Assembly (NCBI GenBank): GCA_943333505.2
Contig: CALQTN020000022.1
Location: 1 to 56,181 of the forward strand
Reading direction: 5' to 3'
Origin: Asaia bogorensis
Lineage (GTDB): Bacteria > Pseudomonadota > Alphaproteobacteria > Acetobacterales > Acetobacteraceae
Length of the DNA stretch: 56,181 nucleotides
Below are positions 36,526 to 45,358 of this stretch, piece by piece. Both the position numbers and the translations under genes were made by a program. Each line of letters starts with the position of its first letter. Positions within the stretch are counted from its first letter, which is position 1. The notes beneath the pieces were generated by a model. That model had not been told where the DNA came from and searched no databases. It worked only from the letters and a program-made list of their open reading frames with translations.

Positions 36526-36613
36526 AGCCCTCGACGCGTTTTTGTGCGGCTGTGACCGCGCGGTTGAGTCTGGCCGGCGTTGCGGTTGCGGGTTGGTGGG
36601 GTAGGGTGTGGCG

Positions 36614-37807
36614 ATGATTGAACCTGCACCCATGCCTGCGCCAGATAATCCCCGGCACGTCCAGCGCGGCGCGTTGCTGCGTTGGCTGCTCTCCTATGGC
36701 ACGTTCAGCGTGCCGCAGGCGGCTGGCCCGATCGTTTATGCGCTGCTGGCGATCCCATTGACCGGCGATGCGGGCAGTGGTGCGGCGATTGTGTTGACGA
36801 TCACGGTTGCGCAAGTGGCCGGCGCGGTCCCGGTCGCCCGGCTTGGGCGCAGCAGCAACGCGGTTTCGTTCCTGAAACTGCTGGTCGGCATCCGGTTCGT
36901 GGCACTGGTTGCGGTTGCGATGCTGGCCGCAATCGGGGCGCCGTTCGCTTTGCTGCTGGTGGCATCGGCGCTGGCCGGCCTGGTGAACGGGGCGGCGTTT
37001 GGCTATCTGCGCGCGGTGTTGAACTACCTGGTCGAACCGTCGCACATGCCGCGGGCGCTCGGCATGGCGTCCACCTTGAGCGAGTTCACCTTTGTCGTCG
37101 CACCGGTTGCGGCATCGATGCTCGGGACGATCGATCCGGTTCTGGCGCTCATTGTGTTGAGCGTGCTGGGGACGGCGCCGATGCTGCTGGTGCCGGACAT
37201 CGTCCACGCCAAGGCGCCGGCACGGGTGGAGGGCGGTGGGCGGCTGCTGACGCCGGCGATCCTGATATGGTTGGTCTGCACGGTGGCCAATAGCGCGGTG
37301 GTATCGTCGATCGAAATCGGGGCGGTCTCGCTGGCGTTGAATTATGGTTACGCGCCGGCGATGGGGTTTATTTTTACTGTCGCGCTGTGTGTGGCATCGG
37401 TCGCGGGCGGGGTGTGGGTGAGCGTGCGCAACCGGATGCCAGGACGCAGGATGGTGCTGATTTATCTCGGTGTGATGGCAATTGGCGCGGTGCTGGTGGG
37501 CGCACAAATCTCGGTCGCTGTCACCATCATCGGATCTGTCATGGTGGGCGGGGTTCTGGCGCCGCTGGGCACGTATTATTCGCTGATGCTAGACGCCCTG
37601 TCGCCGCCGCATCGCAAGCCGGAGCTGTTTGCGCTGGCAAGGACGGCGAATGCGATCGGGGTGATCGTGACCAGCGCGAGCCTGACGGTGACCTCCCTCG
37701 CGGTTACCCAGGCGGTGGCGACCACATTGATGATGATGGCGACGCTGATGGTTGCGATCGCCTGGTTCATGGGATCGCGGCCATCTGAACAAAGGACGCC
37801 GCTATGA
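36614..37807 (+). CDS. MFS transporter (sugar-efflux-like)
   Basis: 397-residue integral membrane protein with about 12 predicted segments, e.g. IVYALLAIPL, AIVLTITVAQVAGAVPV, FALLLVASALAGLVNGAAF, GVMAIGAVLVG, MMMATLMVAIAWFM. The GRSSNAVSFLKL loop after TM2 and a charged central loop are compatible with MFS; substrate unknown. ATG 36614 chosen (GTAGGG upstream); GTG 36608 is equally possible. The stop overlaps the cupin gene by ATGA. Confidence 0.82.
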   Translation: MIEPAPMPAPDNPRHVQRGALLRWLLSYGTFSVPQAAGPIVYALLAIPLTGDAGSGAAIVLTITVAQVAGAVPVARLGRSSNAVSFLKLLVGIRFVALVAVAMLAAIGAPFALLLVASALAGLVNGAAFGYLRAVLNYLVEPSHMPRALGMASTLSEFTFVVAPVAASMLGTIDPVLALIVLSVLGTAPMLLVPDIVHAKAPARVEGGGRLLTPAILIWLVCTVANSAVVSSIEIGAVSLALNYGYAPAMGFIFTVALCVASVAGGVWVSVRNRMPGRRMVLIYLGVMAIGAVLVGAQISVAVTIIGSVMVGGVLAPLGTYYSLMLDALSPPHRKPELFALARTANAIGVIVTSASLTVTSLAVTQAVATTLMMMATLMVAIAWFMGSRPSEQRTPL

Positions 37808-38247
37808 CAATCGACCTGCGCGACCTGTCCCAGCCTGCTTCGGTGGTGCGCGATGCACTTGGCCTGTCGCCGCACCCCGAGGGCGGGCATTTCCGCGAGC
37901 TGTGGCGGGATATGCCGCCGGATGGCGGGCGGGGGGCGGCGACGAGCATTCTGTTCCTGCTTGCGGCGGGCGAAAAATCCCACTGGCATCGGGTGGATGC
38001 GGCGGAAATCTGGCTGTGGCAGGCGGGTGCGCCACTGCGGCTCGGGGTCGGGCCGCGCAATTTTCGCCTGGGGCCCGATCTTGCCGGGGGCGCGCAGTTG
38101 CAGGCGGTGGTGCCGGCCAATGTCTGGCAGGCGGCCGAAACTCTCGGGGCTTGGACCCTGGTGAGCTGCGTGGTGGCGCCGGCGTTTGAATTCGCGGGCT
38201 TTGAGCTGGCGCCGGCTGGGTGGGCACCGGCGGGAGAGCGGGCATGA
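37804..38247 (+). CDS. Cupin_5 (DUF985) family protein
   Basis: 147-residue cupin. Diagnostic segments: LSPHPEGGHFRELWR, SILFLLAAGEKSHWHRVDAAEIWLWQAG, VVPANVWQAAETLGAWTLVSCVVAPAFEF. The His/Glu pattern (HWHRVDAAE) is a cupin metal-site type arrangement. Role unknown; co-translated with the MFS gene (ATGA). The 237-bp gap downstream contains only a small CCTCTCCAGGAGG hairpin. Confidence 0.88.
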   Translation: MTIDLRDLSQPASVVRDALGLSPHPEGGHFRELWRDMPPDGGRGAATSILFLLAAGEKSHWHRVDAAEIWLWQAGAPLRLGVGPRNFRLGPDLAGGAQLQAVVPANVWQAAETLGAWTLVSCVVAPAFEFAGFELAPAGWAPAGERA

Positions 38248-38484
38248 GTCCGTGCGGCATGCTCGGTTCAGCTTGAAACCGTGGCGCTTTTCTGCGAAAT
38301 ACGGTTTAGGCAAGCACGGTCGGCTCGGGGCACTCCGATCACAACGCGGCGGTGCAGGTGCGGGGGGCGTCCTTCGTACCGCCCTTTGTTTTTTGTGCAG
38401 GCAAGCGGCTGCACCATGGCCCTCTCCAGGAGGGGACGCGAAATTCCCTGGCGTTTTAGGTGTCTACGTGTTAGTTATTGTCGC

Positions 38485-39057
38485 ATGAGTTATTCACCCA
38501 ACGCTTCCCCATTCAGCCTGCCGGAGACCGCGCCCGCATTGGCGCGGCGGTTTGCTGAGATTATGGCGGGGCTGGCGGGGCTGGCGGGGTTGGTGGCGCG
38601 CAGGTTTTTGCGGATGCCGCATTTGATGCGGTTCACTTTGTTGTTGTGGGGACGGCTTAACCGGGCGGTGCGGCGGTTTCATCGAGCGTTGACGCAGGGT
38701 CCTGGCGCGGTCAGGGCGGCACGGGTGCGCGGCCCGCGCGGGGATGTTGCGCGGGTGCGCAAGCTGGCGTTGCCGACCGGGCGTGCCTGGCTGGTGCGGG
38801 AACTGGGCTGGGAGGCGGCGGGGTATATGTCGCAGCTTGAGGCTTTGCTGGCCGATCTGGCGAACCGGGCGGCGCTGGCTGCTGCGCCGGCGACCGGGCG
38901 GGCATTGCGGCCGATCTGCCGGATGTTGGGGGTTTCGCCCGAGGCGGTGCCGCGCGCGGTGCGTGCGGCGCGGGCGCCGGTGGTGGTTGGTACCGCGGCG
39001 GAATTGGTGATGGTTGGGCTGGTTGGCGAAACTGTTGGTTTCGCAAAAAGCGGTTGA
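38485..39057 (+). CDS. Uncharacterised basic protein, family U copy 1
   Basis: 190 residues, very Arg/Ala-rich. Blocks shared with the gene at 55237-55806: ARRF, VARRFLRMP, a W-x-RL helix, RRFHRAL, RAARVRG, WLVRELGWEAAGYMSQL, LLADLANRAAL, GRALRPICRMLGVSPE. A weak amphipathic or membrane-associated helix lies at about 28-45. Two Cys-poor copies in one window suggest a repeated gene family; I cannot assign a function, although similar hypothetical proteins are common in Acetobacteraceae. Start ATG 38485 starts just before the conserved part; no good Shine-Dalgarno. Followed by R3 and R1 repeats. Confidence 0.7.
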   Translation: MSYSPNASPFSLPETAPALARRFAEIMAGLAGLAGLVARRFLRMPHLMRFTLLLWGRLNRAVRRFHRALTQGPGAVRAARVRGPRGDVARVRKLALPTGRAWLVRELGWEAAGYMSQLEALLADLANRAALAAAPATGRALRPICRMLGVSPEAVPRAVRAARAPVVVGTAAELVMVGLVGETVGFAKSG

Positions 39058-39141
39058 GGGCGAGGGGGGATTATTTTGTCTTTATTGTTTCGATAACGTA
39101 ATGATAATGGAAAATTTTCGCTGTTTTTTCATGGGTTAAGA

Positions 39142-39171
39142 TGGATTGCTTCGCAAGGGCTCGCCATGTCG
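39142..39171 (-). repeat. R3 repeat, degenerate copy
   Basis: TGGATTGCTTCGCAAGGGCTCGCCATGTCG is a degenerate, reverse-oriented member of the GTCATTGCGAGG...GCAATCCA type found near the second family U gene. It lies in the 226-bp gap between family U copy 1 and the end of recG. Confidence 0.6.
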
Positions 39172-39210
39172 CATAGGGCTGCGGCTGCCTGCGACGACGA
39201 CTTGGTTTGC

Positions 39211-39276
39211 TGGTGGGACACGCCAACGGCAGGAACGGATAAAGTTTTTTTGCTTCTTTTTGTTCACAAAAAGAAG
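39211..39276 (-). repeat. R1 gene-end repeat, copy 3
   Basis: Read from recG, it begins 7 nt after the stop: CTTCTTTTTGT, loop GA, ACAAAAAGAAG (39253-39276), then GCAAAAAAACTTTATCC and a decayed GC half-stem (TGCCGTTGGCGTGTCCCACC). Confidence 0.78.
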
Positions 39277-39283
39277 ACCTTCC

Positions 39284-41323
39284 TTACCCTGACCCTAACG
39301 TCCTTCCGCTTCGCCCAAACAGCTTGAGCAACAGCCGAATGGCGATACCGCGCGGGGTGCGGAGTTTCGGATCGCGATCGAGCAATACCGCCGCATCACG
39401 GGCGGCCATTTGCAGCAGGCCTTCATCACGTTCGGGGTCGGCGAGTTTCCAGTCACCGAAGCCGGATTGCGAGGTGCCGAGCAGGTCGCCGCCACCGCGC
39501 AGGCGGAAATCCTCGTCGGCGATGGCGAAGCCGTCATCGGTATCGCGGAGCAGGACCAATCTTCGTTTGGCGGTTTCGAACAGGCCGTCGGCGTGGAGCA
39601 GGAGGCAGAAGCTGGCCTCGGCGCCGCGGCCGATGCGGCCGCGGAGCTGGTGGAGTTGGGCGAGGCCGAAGCGTTCGGCGTGTTCGATGACCATGATGGT
39701 GGCTTCGGGGACATCGACGCCGACTTCGATGACGGTGGTGGCGACGAGGATGCGGGTGCGGCCGGCGACGAAATCGGCCAGGGCGGATTCTCGCACTTCG
39801 CTGTCCTGCTGGCCGTGGGCGAGGCCGACGAGGGGGGCGAAACGGTCGGCCAGTTCGGCAAAGCGGTTTTCGGCGGCGGCGAGGTCGATGAGTTCGCTTT
39901 CGTTGACCAGGGGGCAGACCCAATAGACCCGGCCACCACGATCGAGCATGCGGGCGACGCCGTCGATGATGCTGGCCATGGTGTCGATGGAATGGAGGGT
40001 GGTGCGGATCGGCAGGCGTCCGGCGGGTTTTTCGGTGAGGCGGGAGACGTCCATTTCCCCCCATTGGGTGAGCAGGATGGTGCGCGGGATGGGGGTTGCG
40101 GTCATCACGAGGATGTTGACGTCGGGCCCTTTGGCGCCGAGGCGGAGGCGTTCTTCGACGCCGAAACGATGTTGTTCGTCGATGACGGCGAGGCCGAGGT
40201 CTTGGAAGATGACCTTGTCCTGGAAGAGCGCATGGGTGCCGATGACGACTTTAAGGGTGCCGTCGGCGAGATCGGCGAGGATTTTGGCACGGGCCTTGCC
40301 GGTGACCGAGCCGGTGAGGAGGGCGACGGGGACGGGCATGATGCGTTCGAGGGTGCGCAGATGCTGGCGGGCGAGGAGTTCGGTGGGTGCCATGATCGCC
40401 GCCTGGGTGCCGGCTTCGACGGCTTGCAGCATGGCGAGGGCGGCGACGATGGTTTTACCGGCGCCGACATCTCCTTGCAGCAGGCGCAGCATACGGTGGG
40501 GGGCGGCGAGGTCGGCGGCGATTTCGGCGAGTGCGGTGGTTTGCGATCCGGTCAGGTTGTAGCCGAAACGGGTTCGGGCCTGGTCCTGCAAGATGCGGTC
40601 GCCAGGGAGGGCACGGCCGGGGCGGGTGCGGCGGCGTTGTTTGACCAGGCAGAGGCCGACTTGGATTGACAGCAATTCATCGTAGGCGAGGCGGCGCCGC
40701 GGCTGGTCATCCGGCAAATCGTGGGGGGCCTGGAGGGCGCGCAGGGCGGTGGTGAAGTCTGGCCAGTTCTCGCGCTTGAGCAGTGCCGGATCATGCCATT
40801 CGGGGAAGGCGGGCAGTTTTTCGAGTGCCTCGGCGATTGGCTTTTTCAGATGCCAGGCGAATAGCCCGGCGGTGAGCGGCCAAACCGGTTCGACCGGGGG
40901 CAGCAATTCGGGGCGATCGGCGGGGACGATATGATCGGGATGGATGAAGCTGCGGTTTTCGCCAGCGCGGCCGCTGACCAGAACCCGGGTGCCAGGGAGC
41001 AGGCGGTTGGCGGGGAAGCGGTTGAAGAAAACTAGTTCGCCGAAGCCCGAGGCATCGCGGACCGCGATCTTGGTGGGCTGGCGCGGACCGCCGGGGGGCT
41101 CGACGCGGAAGACCTCGACCTCGGTGGTGGCGATTTCTCCGGGGCGGAGTTGGGCGAGGGTGCAGCGGCGGCGGCGGTCGATATAGCTTTCGGGCAGATG
41201 GAACAGGAGATCGAGCACGCGGGCGCCACCGGCCGCGCGCGCGATCAGGCGGGCGAGGGTTTCGCCAACGCCGCGCAGGCTGGTCAGGGGTGCGAAAACT
41301 GGGAGGAGCGGGTCGGGGTCCAC
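39284..41323 (-). CDS. recG: ATP-dependent DNA helicase RecG
   Basis: 679 residues from GTG 41323. Wedge/OB domain N-terminal (FAPLTSLRGVGETLARLIAR, FHLPESYIDRR, VEVFRVEPP), then SF2 motor: Walker A LQGDVGAGKTIVA, TELLARQH, DEQHRFGVEER, VMTATPIPRTI, VATTVIEVGVDVPEA, QLRGRIGRG. RecG remodels stalled forks and Holliday junctions. The open frame begins at 41380, but the family normally starts about FAPLTSL, favouring GTG 41323. It diverges from sdhE-mfd with a 43-bp gap. Confidence 0.96.
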   Translation of the reverse strand: MDPDPLLPVFAPLTSLRGVGETLARLIARAAGGARVLDLLFHLPESYIDRRRRCTLAQLRPGEIATTEVEVFRVEPPGGPRQPTKIAVRDASGFGELVFFNRFPANRLLPGTRVLVSGRAGENRSFIHPDHIVPADRPELLPPVEPVWPLTAGLFAWHLKKPIAEALEKLPAFPEWHDPALLKRENWPDFTTALRALQAPHDLPDDQPRRRLAYDELLSIQVGLCLVKQRRRTRPGRALPGDRILQDQARTRFGYNLTGSQTTALAEIAADLAAPHRMLRLLQGDVGAGKTIVAALAMLQAVEAGTQAAIMAPTELLARQHLRTLERIMPVPVALLTGSVTGKARAKILADLADGTLKVVIGTHALFQDKVIFQDLGLAVIDEQHRFGVEERLRLGAKGPDVNILVMTATPIPRTILLTQWGEMDVSRLTEKPAGRLPIRTTLHSIDTMASIIDGVARMLDRGGRVYWVCPLVNESELIDLAAAENRFAELADRFAPLVGLAHGQQDSEVRESALADFVAGRTRILVATTVIEVGVDVPEATIMVIEHAERFGLAQLHQLRGRIGRGAEASFCLLLHADGLFETAKRRLVLLRDTDDGFAIADEDFRLRGGGDLLGTSQSGFGDWKLADPERDEGLLQMAARDAAVLLDRDPKLRTPRGIAIRLLLKLFGRSGRTLGSG

Positions 41324-41326
41324 GGG

Positions 41327-41355
41327 CTGACACTGTGATGGAGCGGCTGTATAGA
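41327..41355 (+). promoter_or_regulatory. Candidate promoter of sdhE-mfd, near-leaderless
   Basis: CTGACA (41327-41332), 17-bp spacer, TATAGA (41350-41355). The ATG of sdhE follows after 11 bp, so the leader would be about 4-6 nt and no Shine-Dalgarno is present. It overlaps the recG start region on the other strand. Confidence 0.5.
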
Positions 41356-41366
41356 CCACGCCAGCA

Positions 41367-41645
41367 ATGTCTGACACCAACCCCCCCTTCGCGCCTGAAA
41401 CCGTACGCCTCCGTCGGCTACGCTACCGGGCAACCCACCGCGGCAGCCATGAATGCGACCTGCTGCTGGGTGGCTATGTGATCGCGCACATCGAAACGAT
41501 GGACGCGACGACGCTTGATGCGCTGGAGGAAGTTCTGGAACTTCCCGATAGCGATCTGGCGGAATGGCTGACCGGGCGAGAGGATATTCCGGAACAGGTC
41601 GCAACACCGTTGCTGTTGCGCATAAGGGCGGCCGCGCAAAAATGA
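41367..41645 (+). CDS. sdhE: Succinate dehydrogenase assembly factor SdhE
   Basis: 92-residue SdhE/YgfY (SDH5) protein that promotes covalent FAD attachment to succinate dehydrogenase flavoprotein. Family RGxxE motif present as HRGSHECD, followed by LEEVLELPDSDLAEWLTG. Full length. The TGA overlaps the mfd ATG (ATGA), the usual arrangement in alphaproteobacteria. No sdh genes are in the window. Confidence 0.93.
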   Translation: MSDTNPPFAPETVRLRRLRYRATHRGSHECDLLLGGYVIAHIETMDATTLDALEEVLELPDSDLAEWLTGREDIPEQVATPLLLRIRAAAQK

Positions 41646-44600
41646 GCCTGCTTCACGTCCATGGTGCGCCGGAAGGGTTTGACGCCGTCCTGCTTGCCCG
41701 CCGCAATACCGAGTTTTCCGGACCATTGCTGCATGTCGCACGTGATGATGCGCGGATGGCGCGGCTCGCTGAGGCATTGGCCTTCTTCGCGCCGGGTGTC
41801 GAGATTTTGCAGTTCCCGGCTTGGGATTGCCTTCCATATGACCGGGTTTCACCAGCGGCTGAACTGGTGGCGGCACGGATTGCTACTTTGTCGCGGCTGC
41901 TGGCCGAGCCTGGCGTGTCGCGGATTGTGCTGACGACGGTTAACGCGCTGGTGCAGAAAATCCCGCCGCGCGCGGTGTTCGATGGCGCCAGCCTCAATCT
42001 GGCTGTCGGCGGCACGATCAAATCGGCTACCCTGGCGCGCTTCCTCGAGGCCAACGGCTATGGTCGGGCCGGGACGGTGATGGAGGCCGGTGAGTTCGCC
42101 ATGCGTGGCGGGATTATCGATATTTTTCCCTCGGGGCTTGAGGCACCGGTGCGGCTGGATCTGTTCGGCGATGAGATCGATCAGATCAGGAGTTTTGATC
42201 CGGCCACCCAGCGGAGCGGAGCGAAACTCACCTCGGTATCGCTGCGGCCGGTGTCGGAAGTGTTTCTCGATCGCTGCTCGATTGCACGCTTCCGGACCGG
42301 CTGGCGCGATTTGTTCAGCCCGGCCGCCGCGCAGGACCAGATTTATCTGAGTATTTCGGAGGGCCGGCGCCATCCCGGCATGGAGCATTGGGTGCCACTG
42401 TTCCATGAGAGCATGGAGACCCTGCTGGATTATCTGCCCGGTGCGTCCGTGAGTTTCGATCATCAGGCCGAGGCGGTTTTGACCGCACGGCTCGAAATGA
42501 TCGCCGATCACTATGCGGCCCGGCAGGCGATGCCACGGGATGGGGAGGCGGCCTACCGGCCTTTGCCGTCCAGGCTTTTGTATCTCGACCGGACCAGTTG
42601 GGAGGCGATGCTGGCGCCCTGTCCGCAATTCGGTTTCTCGCCGTTTGGCGCGGCCGATGAAGGGATGGAAGCGGGCGGACGTCCGGGGCCGATTTTTGCT
42701 GCGTCGACCGGTGGTCCTGGAGTAGGGGTGTTCGGCGAACTGGCGGCCCAGCGGGACCGCTGGCAACGCGACGGCAAGCGGCTGGTGGTTGCGGCATGGA
42801 CCGAGGGGTCGCGGGAGCGGATTGGCAATCTGCTGCGCGAACACGGCTTCACCACGACGAATTCTGATACGCCGAGCGAAATACGTGCCGTGCCGCTTGG
42901 TACCGCAGTGTTGGTGGTGCTGGGGATAGAGCGCGGTTTTGTGGGCGACGACCTCGCGGTGGTTTCCGAACAGGATCTGCTGGGCGAACGCATCAGCCGT
43001 CCGGCGCGGCGCCGCAAACGGGCCGATCAGTTCATTGCCGAAGCCACCGAAATTGCCGAAGGCGATCTGGTGGTCCATCAGGACCACGGCATCGGACGCT
43101 ATGATGGGTTGGTGACGTTACACGTCTCGGGCGCGCCGCATGATTGTTTGCGGCTGCTCTATGACGGCAACGACAAATTGTTCCTGCCGGTCGAGAATAT
43201 CGAAATCCTGTCGCGTTTCGGCACCGAAACCGCGGGCGTCGGATTGGACAAGCTGGGCGGGGTTGGCTGGCAGGCGCGCAAGGCACGGATGAAATCGCGC
43301 ATTCGCGATATGGCAGGCGAGTTGATCCGGATCGCCGCAGCCCGGGCGTTGCGCGAGGCCGAGGTCTTGTCCCCGGCCGAGGGCGCGTGGGACGAATTCT
43401 GCGCCCGCTTCCCGTTTGCCGAAACCGAGGACCAGGCCCGCGCGATTGCCGATGTGATCGAGGACCTCGCCAGCGGCCGACCGATGGACCGGCTGATTTG
43501 CGGCGATGTCGGCTTTGGCAAGACCGAGGTTGCTTTGCGCGCCGCGTTTATCGCCGCGATGTCAGGTGCCCAGGTGGCGGTGGTGGTGCCGACCACCTTG
43601 CTTGCCCGCCAACATTTCCGGGTGTTCTCCAAACGCTTCGAAGGTCTGCCGATCAATGTTGCGCAATTGTCGCGCATGGTCACCGCGAAAGAGGCGACCG
43701 AGGTGCGGGCTGGCCTTGCCAGCGGTCATGTCAACATCGTTATCGGGACCCATGCATTGCTCGCCAAGTCGGTCAGCTTTGCCGATCTTGGGCTGCTGAT
43801 TGTTGATGAGGAGCAGCATTTTGGCGTTTCGCACAAGGAGAAGCTTAAGGCGATCAAGGTCGATGTCCATGTCCTGACGCTGACCGCGACGCCAATACCG
43901 CGGACCTTGCAACTGGCCCTGACAGGGCTGCGAGAAATGAGTTTGATCGCGACACCACCTTTGGATCGGCTCGCGGTTCGGACATTCATTATGCCGTTCG
44001 ATGCGGTGGTGATCCGCGAAGCCATCGCACGCGAACGGTTCCGCGGCGGGCAGGTATTTTGTGTGGTCCCACGTCTGGAGGACATGGACCGGATGGCGCT
44101 GCGCCTCGCCGAAATTGTCCCTGAGGTGCGGATCGCCCAGGCCCATGGCAGGTTGGTACCAACCGAGCTTGAACGGGTGATGACCGAATTTTCCGATGGC
44201 CGCTACGATATTCTGCTCTCGACCAACATCATCGAGAGCGGGTTGGATATGCCTGCGGTCAATACCTTGATTATCCATCGCGCAGACATGTTTGGGCTTG
44301 GGCAGTTGTATCAACTGCGCGGTAGGGTCGGGCGCGGCAAATTACGTGGTTATGCTTATCTAACCTGGCCGCCAACCCGCAAGTTAAGCGTGGCGGCGGA
44401 AAAGCGCCTGAATGTTATGCAGACGCTGGATAATCTCGGCGCCGGGTTTACCTTGGCAAGCCACGACCTGGATATACGTGGCGCCGGCAATCTGTTGGGT
44501 GACGAGCAAAGCGGACATATCCGCGAGGTCGGGATCGAGCTTTACCAGCAAATGTTGGATGATGCGGTTGGCGAACTCCGCGATGCCAAGGACGAGCGAC

Positions 44601-45112
44601 GGGAAGCGGCGCATGACTGGACGCCGCAGATTTCGCTCGGCCTGCCGGTGCTGATCCCGGAAACCTATGTCCGCGATTTGCCAGTTCGACTCGGGCTATA
44701 TCGCCGCATTGGTGGGCTGGTATCGGATGGCGGGCAGGAGGCTCTGGCGGCTGAACTGGTCGATCGTTTCGGAAAAATCCCTGTCGAAGTTGAAAACCTG
44801 CTTGCAGTCGTGGCAATTAAGCGTGGTTGCCGTGCGGCAGGGATCGACAAGCTCGATTGTGGGCCCAAGGGGATGGTGCTGGCGTTCCGCGGCAACGCGT
44901 TCAGCAATCCGGGGGGGTTGGTGCGCTGGCTTGGCGGACCGGCCAACGCGATCCGAGGCGGCGGCACCGTGAAATTGCGACCGGACCATAAGCTTGCCTT
45001 GGTGCGCGATGTGATCACGTCGCATCGACTGGGGCTGGCGCGCGACGTGGTGGCTGCATTGGAACGGATCGCCAATGACGTTGTTCAGCCCACACGGCTT
45101 GCGGCAGGCTGA
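41642..45112 (+). CDS. mfd: Transcription-repair coupling factor
   Basis: 1156-residue Mfd. UvrB-homology N-terminus (FAPGVEILQFPAWDCLPYDRVSP, GEFAMRGGIIDIFPSG), RNA-polymerase interaction domain (DLVVHQDHGIGRYDGL), SF2 motor with ICGDVGFGKTEVALRAAF, VDEEQHFGVSHKE, LTATPIPRTLQLAL, LSTNIIESGLDMPAVNT, QLRGRVGRG, and a C-terminal TRCF domain (RDLPVRLGLYRRI). It removes RNA polymerase stalled at lesions and recruits UvrA. ATG 41642 is set by the ATGA overlap with sdhE. The 246-bp gap downstream carries an R2 repeat. Confidence 0.97.
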   Translation: MSLLHVHGAPEGFDAVLLARRNTEFSGPLLHVARDDARMARLAEALAFFAPGVEILQFPAWDCLPYDRVSPAAELVAARIATLSRLLAEPGVSRIVLTTVNALVQKIPPRAVFDGASLNLAVGGTIKSATLARFLEANGYGRAGTVMEAGEFAMRGGIIDIFPSGLEAPVRLDLFGDEIDQIRSFDPATQRSGAKLTSVSLRPVSEVFLDRCSIARFRTGWRDLFSPAAAQDQIYLSISEGRRHPGMEHWVPLFHESMETLLDYLPGASVSFDHQAEAVLTARLEMIADHYAARQAMPRDGEAAYRPLPSRLLYLDRTSWEAMLAPCPQFGFSPFGAADEGMEAGGRPGPIFAASTGGPGVGVFGELAAQRDRWQRDGKRLVVAAWTEGSRERIGNLLREHGFTTTNSDTPSEIRAVPLGTAVLVVLGIERGFVGDDLAVVSEQDLLGERISRPARRRKRADQFIAEATEIAEGDLVVHQDHGIGRYDGLVTLHVSGAPHDCLRLLYDGNDKLFLPVENIEILSRFGTETAGVGLDKLGGVGWQARKARMKSRIRDMAGELIRIAAARALREAEVLSPAEGAWDEFCARFPFAETEDQARAIADVIEDLASGRPMDRLICGDVGFGKTEVALRAAFIAAMSGAQVAVVVPTTLLARQHFRVFSKRFEGLPINVAQLSRMVTAKEATEVRAGLASGHVNIVIGTHALLAKSVSFADLGLLIVDEEQHFGVSHKEKLKAIKVDVHVLTLTATPIPRTLQLALTGLREMSLIATPPLDRLAVRTFIMPFDAVVIREAIARERFRGGQVFCVVPRLEDMDRMALRLAEIVPEVRIAQAHGRLVPTELERVMTEFSDGRYDILLSTNIIESGLDMPAVNTLIIHRADMFGLGQLYQLRGRVGRGKLRGYAYLTWPPTRKLSVAAEKRLNVMQTLDNLGAGFTLASHDLDIRGAGNLLGDEQSGHIREVGIELYQQMLDDAVGELRDAKDERREAAHDWTPQISLGLPVLIPETYVRDLPVRLGLYRRIGGLVSDGGQEALAAELVDRFGKIPVEVENLLAVVAIKRGCRAAGIDKLDCGPKGMVLAFRGNAFSNPGGLVRWLGGPANAIRGGGTVKLRPDHKLALVRDVITSHRLGLARDVVAALERIANDVVQPTRLAAG

Positions 45113-45191
45113 TCAGGCTGCCTGGGCTTGGGCAGGGCGCGGCAAGGCCGGCGAGATAGTTCGCGCCGCGCAATTCTCAGTCTGGCGAACA

Positions 45192-45297
45192 TAGAGCGTG
45201 ATGACCGTAGGTGGAATCACGCGAAGGTCTGAATCACGCGACCAAACAAAGAGCTAGATCGTGATGACCGCGCCTATCAGCGGTCATCACGATCTAG
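45192..45297. repeat. R2 interspersed repeat, copy 3, with an 18-bp perfect hairpin
   Basis: TAGAGCGTGATGACCGTAGG...CGCGACCAAACAAAGAG is the full R2 form. It is followed by CTAGATCGTGATGACCGC, loop GCCTATCA, GCGGTCATCACGATCTAG (45254-45297), an uninterrupted 18-bp stem. It sits between the convergent ends of mfd and the GH15 gene, a suitable place for bidirectional termination. Confidence 0.82.
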
Positions 45298-45358
45298 CGG
45301 CTACCCCAGGGCAGTTCCCAACGACGGATTGCGGTCGGATGTTTCCAAATGATGATGA

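Noticed and set aside
39253-39276. R1 hairpin as a classical Rho-independent terminator of recG
   Set aside because: In the sense direction the stem is followed by an A-tract rather than a U-tract, and the stem is A/T-rich.
39410-40669. Long plus-strand open frame (419 codons) rich in Asp/Glu/Gly
   Set aside because: Antisense shadow of recG, which has full helicase motifs on the minus strand; composition is the complement of its codons.
45192-45297. CRISPR array
   Set aside because: R2 copies are single, dispersed and palindromic; no regular repeat-spacer pattern or cas genes in the window.
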